Both the position numbers and the translations under genes were made by a program. A stretch of DNA of 64,000 nucleotides, from NCBI RefSeq assembly GCF_001677275.1, contig NZ_CP016179.1:1-64000 (forward strand), written 5' to 3'. The stretch is from Vibrio breoganii. GTDB lineage: Bacteria; Pseudomonadota; Gammaproteobacteria; Enterobacterales; Vibrionaceae. Position 1 is the stretch's first letter; every line of letters begins with the position of its first letter. Positions 1-8,347 of this stretch are shown here, piece after piece. The notes beneath the pieces were generated by a model. That model was not told the origin of the DNA and did not search any database. It saw nothing but the letters and a program-made list of their open reading frames with translations.

Positions 1-1236
1 TCATGCTTGCAAGTCTCCTTGGTAATCCAGCATAGTTTCAATGATATTCTCGGCCCATCTCGACGCACTTTGCAGTGCTCGGTCGTAAGCGGCGTCTGCG
101 CCAGTGTAATCACTCTTCTTGATTGTAAATATGGTGCCGGCTTGTTCCGTGCATCGCTCGAAGGCATCTTCGTGATGTAGCGCATAAGGCACAACGTCGT
201 TACGTCCAAACACAGTCTTAAGGTCTTCTTTTAATGTGGTGACGATTAGTTCGTTGTGCTTATTGTTCTTTTTATTAAGGTGAGAAGCGTCCTTGGCTAC
301 GAAGCCTTTGATAAAGCAAAGGTTGTCCAGGTTATAGTTATCTCCTTCGAGTTCTTCAGATATTTCATCCAACTTTCCAATGAACTTCATTGAAGAATCA
401 AAGTTCGCGTAAGTCGGTGGTACTGGGATAAAGATACCGTTCGATGCTAGGAGGCTATTCTTCATGACGGTATCCATGTGAGGTCCGGCGTCAAGCAAGA
501 TGATGTCGAAATCGTATCGTAAAGGGTCTATGACTCGCTTTTTAAGGAGTTCATAAGGCTTGGTGTCGCCACAAACCTCGTCACTTGTTAGTGCTTCAGT
601 GATGAAACCGTCCGCAGTGCCACAAGGTATAACCGATAGATTTCGCTTGTTTGTAGGCTTAACTACGCGATTAAGCAGTTGGTCTCGGCTAAGTTCTTCG
701 GTCATTGAAAGCACGCTGGTGTAGTCAGTGTCACTCATGTTCAAGTTTGGTGTCTGGTTTTCAGTTGAGGTGCCCTGCGGGTCGAGGTCGATAATGAGCA
801 CTCTAAGTTGCTTTAGAATTAGTGAATTCAACAGGATGCATGCGTCTGCAATCATGTTTGCGCTCATTGATTTACCCACACCACCTTTTAGATTGGCGAT
901 TTGTGCTACAAAAGCAGGGAGTTTCTTATGTCTGTGAGGTTTCACGCCGAGTTCTGATGCGATATCAAAGCAGTTATCTAAAGTGAGTTCGTATGGACTT
1001 GTAGGGCTTTGGCTTTTGCGTTTGAACTCGTATCCCTTTTCGGTCATTTTTTCCATAGTTGCGTCAAGCTTAGTCTCCGATACTGTTTTCTTGGCGTGGC
1101 TAAGGAGTTGACGTAACTGATTTTTTGAAAAGGTTAATGGTGATCTTTCATCGTTGTACTCTTGCTGAATGCTCGCCCTTTCTAATTGAATCAGGCGAGC
1201 GCGTTTGCTCAAATTCTGTATTTCACGTAGTTTCAT
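1..1236 (-). CDS. parA: ParA-type partition ATPase (type Ia)
   Basis: Deviant Walker A ATPase of the ParA/MinD family that segregates plasmids or secondary chromosomes together with a ParB and parS sites. The protein is 411 aa. A basic N-terminal region of about 100 residues precedes the NLKGGVGKS Walker A motif (residues 115-123), followed by LIIDLDPQG and later ILLDAGP. The long N-terminal extension is typical of type Ia ParA proteins (P1 ParA, Vibrio chromosome 2 ParA2), which also repress their own promoter. The start at 1236 is chosen because AGGAAGGG lies just upstream; the open frame runs further but without a good ribosome site. A parB would be expected beyond the left edge. The gene diverges from the alginate lyase gene, and the intergenic palindrome could serve either. 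Confidence 0.88.
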   Translation of the reverse strand: MKLREIQNLSKRARLIQLERASIQQEYNDERSPLTFSKNQLRQLLSHAKKTVSETKLDATMEKMTEKGYEFKRKSQSPTSPYELTLDNCFDIASELGVKPHRHKKLPAFVAQIANLKGGVGKSMSANMIADACILLNSLILKQLRVLIIDLDPQGTSTENQTPNLNMSDTDYTSVLSMTEELSRDQLLNRVVKPTNKRNLSVIPCGTADGFITEALTSDEVCGDTKPYELLKKRVIDPLRYDFDIILLDAGPHMDTVMKNSLLASNGIFIPVPPTYANFDSSMKFIGKLDEISEELEGDNYNLDNLCFIKGFVAKDASHLNKKNNKHNELIVTTLKEDLKTVFGRNDVVPYALHHEDAFERCTEQAGTIFTIKKSDYTGADAAYDRALQSASRWAENIIETMLDYQGDLQA

Positions 1237-1367
1237 AATAAATTCACCCTTCCTGCGTAAATGCCTAATGCATGTAGTATAGGTTGGCAAAAGGAAGAAA
1301 AGCAACAAAAAAGAGCAAAACTTCCTTTTTTGTGTAATACCTCGCACTTTTATGGGGGTGTTGGGTG

Positions 1368-1565
1368 TCATGCTCGCATGGAAATGGTGTGGGATTTGCG
1401 CATCGTGGTCCATTTCTTGCCAATAAAAAACACATTAAAAACATAGGGTTACATGATGTTTTTCAATAATTTCCACCTGGAAATGGTCGGGTTTCCAATG
1501 GTGCGCCTCCCCTATTTGTGAGCTTGTGTTTGTGAGCGTTTGAGTTGCAGTGTAATGGTGTGAGT
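1368..1565. repeat. Left arm of duplicated alginate lyase locus, copy 1
   Basis: This stretch between parA and the lyase recurs at 3015-3213 in the same orientation. Matching blocks include the segment around CATGCTCGCATGGAAAT, the GCGCATCGTGGTCCATTT block, the palindrome ATTTCCACCTGGAAAT, and CCCCTATTTGTG through TGTAATGGTGTGAG. The copies have drifted most between about 1415 and 1465. The rest of the parA-lyase intergenic region holds no other gene I can support. Confidence 0.85.
1469..1484. promoter_or_regulatory. Palindromic operator candidate, copy 1
   Basis: ATTTCCACCTGGAAAT is a perfect 7-base inverted repeat with a 2-base spacer. Half-site-like sequences (GGAAAT near 1379, TTTCCA near 1492) lie on either side. 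It sits between the divergent parA and lyase genes. It is kept intact in the second, gene-less copy of the locus at 3117-3132. Binding by ParA or by a sugar-responsive repressor are both possible; nothing here decides. Confidence 0.45.
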
Positions 1566-1662
1566 TGCAGTGGTGTTGGGTTTTTAAAGGGGGGTGACAT
1601 GTCTTTGTGTGTTTATTCTCTCTTCATACTTGGGGGAATGTTTGGTTCTTACGAGTATAGAA

Positions 1663-2721
1663 ATGGAATACAGAAAACTTTTACTGGCATTGATGGTTGC
1701 TGGTCTGTTGGGCTGTGGTGGCGGTGGTTCTGGCGGTGGCGGTGATTTGGGGTCAGGTGATGATGTGGAAGATACCGTACCTGAGTTGCCTGATGATGAG
1801 AATGAGGAACCGACTGATCCACCAGAAGGACCTACTGAGCCGCCGGAAGAACCGAGTGAGCCTGATGATGAAATAGGTGCTGTAGCAGGTTGGGATATTA
1901 ATCAATGGAAGATTACGCTTCCAGTTAGCGAGTCTTACTATAAAGAGCATTTTGGAGTGGGTAGCGACTTAAATGATCGCGACTCGGCAGCAGAATTAAT
2001 TCCTGCTGATTGTGCTGGGAAAGATACACTGACTGCTGATACTACCCTCCCCTACTACGTATCGCATGAAGGTGGCCGTACTCACTTTATTGCCGACTTG
2101 GGTGATGCAGGAGTGGCGACAACTACAAATACGAAATATACGAGATCCGAACTTCGAGGCTTGTATCATTATGATACGGAGAGTCGTTGCAGTGCTTCTG
2201 CACAAAACTGGGCTATCCCGGATAAAGCCAATCACAATCTTTCAGCGACTTTGCGTGTTGAACAATATCCGAATGTGTCTGAACCTAAGGTGATTGTTGG
2301 TCAGGTGCATGGTTACCGAATTAAGCAGGCTTTGATTAAGTTGCAGTGGGATGGGCCATCCAAGGACTTTCGAGCGATTATCAATAACGACTTTGAGCTG
2401 GACGATCAGTTATGCGATGCATCTAAGTGTCAGCCGTACAGCTTGCGTTTTGAAGAAGTGCCAGCTTATGAAGACTTCAACTACGAGATTGATGTAAACG
2501 CTACAGGTATTGCTATTACTGTGAATGGCGTAACTCAATCTGTGGCTTGGGGAGAGAGAATTGAGTCTGGTGAGGCGATGTCTGTGTTAAATCCGGCGTG
2601 GGCTGATGCGACGAATGAATACTACTTCAAGGCAGGTATTTATCCACAAATTGAGCCTGAGTTGAATTCAGGGCATGTGTTTGATGTTTCGTTTAGTCGA
2701 ATTGAGCTGACGCACGAGTAG
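1663..2721 (+). CDS. Alginate lyase, PL7 family, lipoprotein
   Basis: Cleaves alginate, the brown-algal uronic acid polymer, by beta-elimination outside the cytoplasm. The 352-aa product starts with a lipoprotein signal (KLLLALMVAGLLGC), so it should be lipidated on the Cys and anchored in a membrane. A glycine-rich then Pro/Glu/Asp-rich linker of about 50 residues follows, and then one PL7 (alginate lyase 2) jelly-roll domain. Its three signature motifs are present: YTRSELR, GQVHG and YYFKAGIYPQ. The ATG at 1663 is chosen over upstream in-frame starts because it gives the clean signal peptide; the ribosome site is weak. The gene is followed by a strong hairpin terminator. A second, almost wholly deleted copy of this gene lies at 3217-3249. 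Confidence 0.9.
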   Translation: MEYRKLLLALMVAGLLGCGGGGSGGGGDLGSGDDVEDTVPELPDDENEEPTDPPEGPTEPPEEPSEPDDEIGAVAGWDINQWKITLPVSESYYKEHFGVGSDLNDRDSAAELIPADCAGKDTLTADTTLPYYVSHEGGRTHFIADLGDAGVATTTNTKYTRSELRGLYHYDTESRCSASAQNWAIPDKANHNLSATLRVEQYPNVSEPKVIVGQVHGYRIKQALIKLQWDGPSKDFRAIINNDFELDDQLCDASKCQPYSLRFEEVPAYEDFNYEIDVNATGIAITVNGVTQSVAWGERIESGEAMSVLNPAWADATNEYYFKAGIYPQIEPELNSGHVFDVSFSRIELTHE

Positions 2722-2759
2722 CATTAGGCGCCCCTAGGGCGAGATTTAAAGTAGAAAAG

Positions 2760-2800
2760 AGAATGCCCACTTTGGTCGCAAAGACAAAAGTGGGCATTTT
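2760..2800. terminator. Hairpin terminator after alginate lyase
   Basis: The stem AATGCCCACTTT pairs with AAAGTGGGCATT and is followed by a T-run; the 5' side of the second copy is A-rich, so it may work in both directions. It is repeated at 3289-3329. Confidence 0.8.
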
Positions 2801-2801
2801 A

Positions 2802-2850
2802 CTATTTTGGAAACGGAACGTTGGCGTGTTCAATGGCCGCTTTTAGTTCG
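2802..2850 (-). pseudogene. 3' fragment of the 126-aa gene at 3331-3711
   Basis: The last 14 codons plus the stop of the gene at 3331-3711 are present here, encoding the same residues (LKAAIEHANVPFPK). The one base difference within the codons is synonymous. No upstream coding continuation follows beyond 2850. This is a truncated relic created by the locus duplication. Confidence 0.8.
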
Positions 2851-3014
2851 TGCGGAGGGTGTTAGCTTTTCATTATGAGTTTGGCGGTCTTCTTGACGTA
2901 TAGCGCAGTGCGCTCTGAAAGTGAATGCGAATCGAATTGCTTTGCTTGAGCGCCGCCCCTGCGCTTAAAGAGTTTTACCGGTCTGACTTGCTTGAGTTGC
3001 GACATTTAAACTTA

Positions 3015-3213
3015 TCATGCTCGCATGGAAATAGTGTCGGAATTTGCGCATCGTGGTCCATTTTATGATGATTTTTTCTTTATTTAAAACAACACGTTAA
3101 TGACTATTTTCAAAGAATTTCCACCTGGAAATGGGCAGATTTCCAATGGTATCCCTCCCCTATTTGTGATTTTGTGTTTGTGGGCGTTCAAGTTGCAGTT
3201 TAATGGTGTGAGT
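3015..3213. repeat. Left arm of duplicated lyase locus, copy 2
   Basis: Direct repeat of 1368-1565, including the ATTTCCACCTGGAAAT palindrome. Together with the lyase remnant and the right arm it forms a shrunken copy of the whole locus. The sequence from 2851 to about 3014 shows no gene I can support. Confidence 0.85.
3117..3132. promoter_or_regulatory. Palindromic operator candidate, copy 2
   Basis: Same 16-base palindrome ATTTCCACCTGGAAAT as at 1469-1484, with flanking TTTCCA half-site. It now has no intact gene downstream. Confidence 0.4.
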
Positions 3214-3216
3214 GTT

Positions 3217-3249
3217 GGTTGCTGGTCTGTTGAGCTGATGCACAAGTAG
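3217..3249 (+). pseudogene. Deletion remnant of a second alginate lyase gene
   Basis: Bases 3217-3232 (GGTTGCTGGTCTGTTG) are identical to lyase positions 1697-1712, which encode part of the signal peptide. They join directly to 3232-3249, which match the lyase 3' end and stop codon (2704-2721) with two differences. About 1 kb of coding sequence is missing between them. Flanking arms match on both sides, so this is a hollowed-out duplicate and not a chance match. Confidence 0.8.
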
Positions 3250-3282
3250 GATTAGGTACTCTTGGGGGAAAGATTTAAGGCT

Positions 3283-3379
3283 GAAAAGAGAATGCCCACT
3301 TTAGTCGTAAAGACAAAAGTGGGCATTTTACTATTTTGGAAACGGAACGTTGGCGTGCTCAATGGCCGCTTTTAGTTCG
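3283..3379. repeat. Right arm of duplicated lyase locus, copy 2
   Basis: Direct repeat of 2754-2850. Here the convergent gene continues past the repeat and is intact. Confidence 0.88.
3289..3329. terminator. Hairpin terminator, copy 2
   Basis: Same stem-loop as at 2760-2800. In this place it would end transcription of the leftward 126-aa gene. Confidence 0.75.
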
Positions 3380-3711
3380 AGCAGAAAGCTCTCGGGTTTC
3401 GTGAACGATGTAAAGGTTAGAACATCGTGTAGACACTCCCTCCATTGTTCAGTACCAGAAAACCCTGGTTCCCAAAGATTGAATCGCTTCAAAATGGGTA
3501 TCAACTTTTCATCTCGATCTTTGCAGGCTTCTTTATGTAAAGCATACTTCAGAGCATCTTGGAATTCCTTTTCAGGTAGTTCTGAAATAGGTCCAAGGCA
3601 ATGATGAGGCGCTGGCCACATTATGGATTTCGTTTTTGAGCAAGAGCCCTTGAAGTCCTTGTGAGTCCAATTCCAGATTAGATTTATATCTTTTGTTGAG
3701 CGTTCAGTCAT
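3331..3711 (-). CDS. Hypothetical protein, 126 aa
   Basis: I do not recognise this family. The product is soluble, rich in Lys, Glu and Trp, with two N-terminal cysteines and no signal peptide or membrane segment. The start ATG at 3711 is preceded by an A-rich, AAGAAAA-type site. The last 14 codons are duplicated at 2802-2850, which shows that this gene was the convergent neighbour of the lyase before duplication. It reads toward the lyase remnant and ends at the shared hairpin. It could be a small effector or an orphan; there is no contextual clue. Confidence 0.6.
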   Translation of the reverse strand: MTERSTKDINLIWNWTHKDFKGSCSKTKSIMWPAPHHCLGPISELPEKEFQDALKYALHKEACKDRDEKLIPILKRFNLWEPGFSGTEQWRECLHDVLTFTSFTKPESFLLELKAAIEHANVPFPK

Positions 3712-3825
3712 TTTTCTTGTCCTTATAGATTCGTAAGAATAGGTATCAGCCCCATAGGGAGATACCGTGTATAGGGCAAAGACTTGGTTGATAATTTGAA
3801 TGAACGCCCAAAAATAGTACCGGGA

Positions 3826-4131
3826 TTAGTGGCGACCGATGATTTCGTTGAGTTGTTGGCGGATGAAATCAAGCTTTCGTTGTGTCGCGGTTTTCTCTTT
3901 CGTGATGGTAACTTTGTCGCTTGTAAGCTTCGCTATCTGTTGTGATAACTGGAGAGACATGTGGATATCTTCCGGCTTTAGGTCTTGTCGAACCATCCTG
4001 GCGACTTTGGTGAGATTATTGAAGCGGCACTCTTTTAAGCACTGAGAGTCAAAATAGAACTTACCATTGTTTGGGTATAACACATATGTTCCTTTGTCAG
4101 TGTTGCATAGCCACCAGTACGAACTTTTCAT
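3826..4131 (-). CDS. Hypothetical protein, 101 aa
   Basis: Unrecognised. The N-terminal half has aromatic residues (SSYWWLCNTDKGTYVLYP). The C-terminal half is a likely amphipathic helix or coiled coil rich in Lys, Thr and Gln. It lies just downstream of flhB on the same strand, 20 bases from its stop, so it may be co-transcribed with the flagellar export genes. GAGG lies upstream of the ATG. No motif assigns a function. Confidence 0.55.
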   Translation of the reverse strand: MKSSYWWLCNTDKGTYVLYPNNGKFYFDSQCLKECRFNNLTKVARMVRQDLKPEDIHMSLQLSQQIAKLTSDKVTITKEKTATQRKLDFIRQQLNEIIGRH

Positions 4132-4151
4132 TGTTGAAATAGCCTCTTTTA

Positions 4152-5273
4152 TTAGTATTTGAATTCTTGGGGAATGTCCCCAGCGATATTTTTTGGCGCG
4201 AGTGGTTTTCGTAGCCCATCCCTTTTATAGCGATTGAGTTCAAGGATGTAGCCTAGAATTTTGCCGGTAGCGAGATAAAGCGGCATTGGGATAGCTTGGA
4301 AAACACGCGTAGTGAAAAAGATGGAGCGAGCGAGTTCAGGGCTCTCTACAATCTCGATGTCGTTCTCTCTAGCTACCTTTCGGATATGAAGAGCTAGTTC
4401 GTCTACGCCTTTGGCGACGACGTAGGGCGCGTTCGACTTATGTTTGTCGTACTTCAAAGCGACGCTATAGTGGGTTGGGTTGGTGATGATTACGTCTGCG
4501 GTTGGCACGGATTCCGACAATGCGTTTTTGTTGTTTTGCATTACCGCTTGCTTGATGCGCTGTTTAATTTCAGGTCTACCTTCTGAGTTTTTGATCTCAT
4601 CTTTCACATCTTGAAGTGACATTTTCATCTTTTTAAGGAATTTAAATTTTTGGTATGGAGCGTCAATCATGCCAAATATGATGAAGGCTGTGATTAGCGA
4701 GAATACATGCTCTTTGATGACCGAAAAAAAGTAACCAAGTGAGTTACCGAGGTAGCCACGAGAGAGGTTGCTCATAGCGCCTAGTTCAGTGCTGAGTGTG
4801 GAGTACAGCAGGTAAAAGACGATGCTGATCTTGACGATATTTTTGAATAGGTCGACTAAAACCTCATGACTAAAGAGTCGCTTGAGTCCTTTTAGTGGAT
4901 TTATCCGCTCGGCCTTTGGTTTAACGTGGACGCCTCTAAATTCAGGGCCACCGATAATAATACCGCTAATGAATGCTGCAAGTACGCCGATAACAAGCAT
5001 TGGAAGGAATAGCCAAAGTATCTCTATAGCTATTTGATTTAACGGAATGAAATTTTCAATCCTAGATGTGTTGCTTCGCTCGAACGTGAAACAGTACGTC
5101 ATGAGTCTTTGTAATACTTCTTGGAATCGCTCGACGGTACTCATTGTGTATATAGCGACACAAGAGAAAGTAATCGCACTGATTAGGTCTTTGGAGCGGG
5201 GTAACTGGCCTTCTTCTCTGGATTTTCTAAGTTTCTCTGGAGTGGCGAGTTCGGTTTTGTTTGAGTCGGCCAT
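4152..5273 (-). CDS. flhB: Lateral flagellar export protein FlhB
   Basis: Inner-membrane component of the flagellar type III export gate that switches substrate class from rod/hook to filament. The 373-aa length is normal. The N-terminus has the usual basic motif (TPEKLRKSREEGQLPRSKDL), followed by four hydrophobic segments. The cytoplasmic domain carries the NPTH autocleavage site in TADVIITNPTHYSVALKY. It is the last export gene of the fliMNPQR-flhB run, and its start touches the fliR stop codon. Gene order matches the lateral clusters of Vibrio parahaemolyticus. Confidence 0.95.
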   Translation of the reverse strand: MADSNKTELATPEKLRKSREEGQLPRSKDLISAITFSCVAIYTMSTVERFQEVLQRLMTYCFTFERSNTSRIENFIPLNQIAIEILWLFLPMLVIGVLAAFISGIIIGGPEFRGVHVKPKAERINPLKGLKRLFSHEVLVDLFKNIVKISIVFYLLYSTLSTELGAMSNLSRGYLGNSLGYFFSVIKEHVFSLITAFIIFGMIDAPYQKFKFLKKMKMSLQDVKDEIKNSEGRPEIKQRIKQAVMQNNKNALSESVPTADVIITNPTHYSVALKYDKHKSNAPYVVAKGVDELALHIRKVARENDIEIVESPELARSIFFTTRVFQAIPMPLYLATGKILGYILELNRYKRDGLRKPLAPKNIAGDIPQEFKY

Positions 5274-6050
5274 CTATCTAATATCGAGTAGGAAGTTGAT
5301 GTGTTCATTGAGAGTGTCAGACATTGAAAAGAATACGTCTCCCATGCGGGTTACTGTTGCTGTTAGAGCCATTATTCCGAGTAGCATTGTAAGCGGAAAA
5401 CCCAAAGCGAATATGTTTAGCGACGGGGAAATTCGAGTGAGAAGACCGAATGTTGTGTTACACGCGAACATGACGGAGATGGCCGGAATGGACAGTAGCA
5501 GCCCTTGAGCAAACATCCAGCTGACCATTTTTATGAGAGCCGTGATGTTGAGGTTGTAGACCGAAGTGCCGACAGGGATTGCATCCATAGAATCCTTGAG
5601 TGTTGCTACCATGAATATATGACCATCTACGCTCAGGAATAAGAGAGTTATACATATAAGAAGGATTCGACCAATGATAGCAACGGAAATGCCATTGGAG
5701 GGATCGTTCATGATGGCCATCGCAAGCCCCATCTGCATAGATATAATTTGACCTGCTGTAATGAACAGTCCAAAGAAAATTGAGAAACCCAATCCAAGCA
5801 TGCCACCAATCAGTAGTTCATTTCCGGCACCTAAAATTGTTGCTACCGAAAAGGGTTCAAAAGGCACGTTGATGTTAGCAAGAGGGGCAAGTAGTAGCGC
5901 AAGTGAAAACGATAGGATCAGGCGCAGTTTGTACGTTATCGAACGGTCGCTAAAAATGGGCGCTACCAGCATGAATCCAGTAACTCTTAATAGTGGCCAG
6001 AAGAACTTGCCAAGCAGGACTAGGAACTCATGGAGCGATAGGGTGATCAT
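5274..6050 (-). CDS. fliR: Lateral flagellar export protein FliR
   Basis: Polytopic inner-membrane protein of the FliPQR export gate. The 258 aa contain several long hydrophobic segments from residue 10 onward and the typical FliR N-terminal region. Its start overlaps the fliQ stop by four bases (ATGA) and its stop abuts flhB, so the genes are translationally coupled. Confidence 0.94.
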   Translation of the reverse strand: MITLSLHEFLVLLGKFFWPLLRVTGFMLVAPIFSDRSITYKLRLILSFSLALLLAPLANINVPFEPFSVATILGAGNELLIGGMLGLGFSIFFGLFITAGQIISMQMGLAMAIMNDPSNGISVAIIGRILLICITLLFLSVDGHIFMVATLKDSMDAIPVGTSVYNLNITALIKMVSWMFAQGLLLSIPAISVMFACNTTFGLLTRISPSLNIFALGFPLTMLLGIMALTATVTRMGDVFFSMSDTLNEHINFLLDIR

Positions 6051-6319
6051 CGTAGCGATATATCGTTAATGTGCGAGAAGGTGTATCCAAACAAATCCAG
6101 AACTTCAGTGCTGATATAGTGCCCACCAAAAGCAATCGCGCCAAGAATGGCAAGTAGCCTCGGAAGGAAGCTTAATGTGTTTTCTTGGATCTGTGTAACC
6201 GCTTGAAAAATGGCGACAAGCAATCCAACCGAAAGACTTGGTAGGATGATTAGGCAGACGACTTTCACGACGACCCAAAGTGATGAACTGATGAGGTGTA
6301 CGGCTAATTCAGGAGTCAT
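6047..6319 (-). CDS. fliQ: Lateral flagellar export protein FliQ
   Basis: A 90-aa export-gate protein with two transmembrane helices, the normal length for FliQ. The start at 6319 (MTPELAVHL) is chosen because it gives the family N-terminus and lies immediately after the fliP stop; the longer open frame upstream is inside fliP. Motifs such as LIILPSLSVGLLVAIFQAVTQ are typical of the family. Confidence 0.94.
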   Translation of the reverse strand: MTPELAVHLISSSLWVVVKVVCLIILPSLSVGLLVAIFQAVTQIQENTLSFLPRLLAILGAIAFGGHYISTEVLDLFGYTFSHINDISLR

Positions 6320-6320
6320 T

Positions 6321-7067
6321 CTACATCCAAAAACTCTGAGTAAGGCTTCCGATAATCTTGTTCCAGCCATCGAAGAGTACAAAGGCGCATATTTTCAGTG
6401 GTAGGGAAATGATCAGTGGCGATAGCATCATAAGTCCTAGGGACATCAATACGGTTGCAACGATCAGGTCTATGGCTATGAACGGTAGAAAAATCATGAA
6501 TCCGATCTCGAAGGCGGTTTTGATTTCACTGAGCACAAAGGAAGGTAGTAATACTAGAAAGGGAATTTCTTCTCGCTCTAGGTCTGCTGGTTCTCCTGCA
6601 ATCTCAAGGGTTCGCGCTAGGGTTTCGGCGGAAGTTTGATTGAGCATGAAGTTAGTAACGGGTTTTTTTGCGATCAGCAGGGCTTCTTGGAAGGTCACAT
6701 CCTCATTGATGTATGGGGTGTAAGCATTCTCATAGATGTCATTTCCAACAGGTCGCATTATCAGTAGCGTCATAGCCAGGGCAATACCTACCAAGATTTG
6801 GTTTGGAGGGCTCTGTTGCAGGCCTAGTGCTTGTCGAAGTAGGGAAAAGACTATGATGAAGCGTGCGAAAGAGGTGCACATCAAAAGCGCTGTAGGGATA
6901 AATCCGATCAGCGTCATCATGATTAAGATTTGTATCTTTGCGCTGTATTCCTGGCCCGTGTCGGTGGTGGTAACAGTGAGTACGCTCAATCCATCCTTTG
7001 CAAAGGATGGAAAGGCTGCAAAGAGCCCCCCGAAAATCAGGGGGAGTAGCAATAGTAGTTTACGCAT
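6321..7067 (-). CDS. fliP: Lateral flagellar export protein FliP
   Basis: Core of the export-gate pentamer. The 248-aa product has a cleavable signal peptide (MRKLLLLLPLIFGGLFAAFPSFA), as FliP usually does. The family signatures are FIVVFSLLRQALGLQQSPPNQ-like (here FIIVFSLLRQALG) and a C-terminal hydrophobic hairpin ending in LCAFVLFDGW-like sequence. The ATG at 7067 overlaps the fliN stop by eight bases. Confidence 0.95.
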   Translation of the reverse strand: MRKLLLLLPLIFGGLFAAFPSFAKDGLSVLTVTTTDTGQEYSAKIQILIMMTLIGFIPTALLMCTSFARFIIVFSLLRQALGLQQSPPNQILVGIALAMTLLIMRPVGNDIYENAYTPYINEDVTFQEALLIAKKPVTNFMLNQTSAETLARTLEIAGEPADLEREEIPFLVLLPSFVLSEIKTAFEIGFMIFLPFIAIDLIVATVLMSLGLMMLSPLIISLPLKICAFVLFDGWNKIIGSLTQSFWM

Positions 7068-7437
7068 TGTTAACCAGTTTTGTGATACGAACACCGTAAG
7101 TGCCATTTTCTTCAACGATTTGGCCGTAAGCTTTCGTTGTGCCGTTAAGTTTGATGTTCACTGGTTCACCAACTTTCTTATTTAGCGAAATAACGCTACC
7201 TGGGTGAAGTTGCTTCAGTTCAGTTAGGTTGATTTTCTTACAATCTACTTCGATCGACATTTCAAGGAAGATGATGTCGTCGTTGGGCTGAATGGACGAT
7301 TTGGCGTTGCCAGCGGTGTCTAGTCCGCTTAGGTTCAAATCAACATCAGTAGAAAGAGAGTTGTCTGGTAATTTCTCATCGGAGAAGTTTAGGTCGTCTT
7401 CGATGTTGAGTTCGCTGTTGTCTTTTTCGGTGTTCAT
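7060..7437 (-). CDS. fliN: Lateral flagellar switch protein FliN
   Basis: C-ring protein at the base of the motor. The 125 aa comprise an acidic N-terminal tail of about 45 residues and a C-terminal SpoA domain (FLEMSIEVDCKKINLTELKQLHPGSVISLNKKVGEPVNIKLNG). It overlaps fliM upstream by four bases and fliP downstream by eight. Assignment as FliN and not FliY rests on size and position. Confidence 0.92.
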   Translation of the reverse strand: MNTEKDNSELNIEDDLNFSDEKLPDNSLSTDVDLNLSGLDTAGNAKSSIQPNDDIIFLEMSIEVDCKKINLTELKQLHPGSVISLNKKVGEPVNIKLNGTTKAYGQIVEENGTYGVRITKLVNNA

Positions 7438-8174
7438 TTGATTTTGATTCCAAGGTTGTTGTTTTGGGTGATGATGCTGCCCGCGAGCATCTGTTGATCT
7501 TCAAGTCGAAGCGTAATGTTGTGAGGGTAGTCATTTAGCGGAATGAACTCGCCAAGTCCGTTCTCTTTCAATTCAGCCAGTGATAGTTCTTTTGTATCGA
7601 GTACAGCGCTCAGCTGGACTTCTATATCCCCTAACGTCTCATCTGTTATTGATTGGTCGTAGCCGTCAATTAGTTCCGCGCTCATTTGTGCTTTGAGTGT
7701 TTCGCCGATAAATACATCCACAGCAATCGTTCTGTCATCGCATGTAATCAGTACACGAACGCCAATATCGGAGGGTGTTGAGTTGTTGGTTTCTACATTA
7801 GTGGCCTTGAAAACGTTACTTGCGATGGCGATCCCAAAGTTCGACAAAATATTCGTGTGTGAACGGGTGATGCTGTTGCTTTTTCCACTTTCAATGTCTG
7901 TGGAGTTAGTGTGCATCTTAAGTGCGGCGTCTAAGTCGGAGTGAGAGAGGGAAGTAATAAAGTTGCCTTTCTCAGTGTGAATACCAACGGATTCATTGCG
8001 ACTGGATAGTTCATTTGGCTGTAGTGCTTGGATTTCGATTGAGCACTCTTGGGCGTTAGTGATGCCACCAGCAAACACAGAGAGCTGTGTTTTAGCGTGG
8101 TTGAACTTCTTGATGAGGGTCTTTGTGATCCTCTCTGTAGGGTTGCCTAGCTCGTTTAGGTTTACTTGTCGCAC
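7434..8174 (-). CDS. fliM: Lateral flagellar switch protein FliM, divergent
   Basis: Upper C-ring protein that links FliG to FliN. The 246-aa protein is shorter and more divergent than polar FliM. The C-terminal SpoA domain is clear (IEVQLSAVLDTKELSLAELKENGLGEFIPL). The N-terminal CheY-binding motif of canonical FliM (LSQDEIDALL-like) is absent. The start is taken as GTG at 8174 with AAGGTG about seven bases upstream; the longer frame to 8273 would run through the divergent promoter region. It is the first gene of the leftward export operon. Identity as FliM relies on position, SpoA domain and length. Confidence 0.8.
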   Translation of the reverse strand: MRQVNLNELGNPTERITKTLIKKFNHAKTQLSVFAGGITNAQECSIEIQALQPNELSSRNESVGIHTEKGNFITSLSHSDLDAALKMHTNSTDIESGKSNSITRSHTNILSNFGIAIASNVFKATNVETNNSTPSDIGVRVLITCDDRTIAVDVFIGETLKAQMSAELIDGYDQSITDETLGDIEVQLSAVLDTKELSLAELKENGLGEFIPLNDYPHNITLRLEDQQMLAGSIITQNNNLGIKIK

Positions 8175-8347
8175 GTTACACCTTGGCGTTGAAGAATTAA
8201 ATGACTTCGCTTGTATAGCAAGAAAGCGGGGGTGCAACGCAAAACGAAATAATCTATGGGAAATATCTCGCAAAATTCCGCGAAATAAAAAAGCGGTGGT
8301 TGCGGTACACCATAAGATTCATTGCGAAATAGCGGGAGTATCAATTA

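Larger units (their letters stand above)
2754..2850. repeat. Right arm of duplicated lyase locus, copy 1
   Basis: These 97 bases match 3283-3379 without gaps and with three differences by eye. They contain the lyase terminator and the 3' end of a convergent gene. Similarity stops abruptly at 2850. Confidence 0.88.

Noticed and set aside
8175..8347. Sigma-54 promoters between fliM and flgB
   Set aside because: Expected from lateral systems regulated by LafK, but no TGGCAC-N5-TTGC match good enough to report was seen on either strand.
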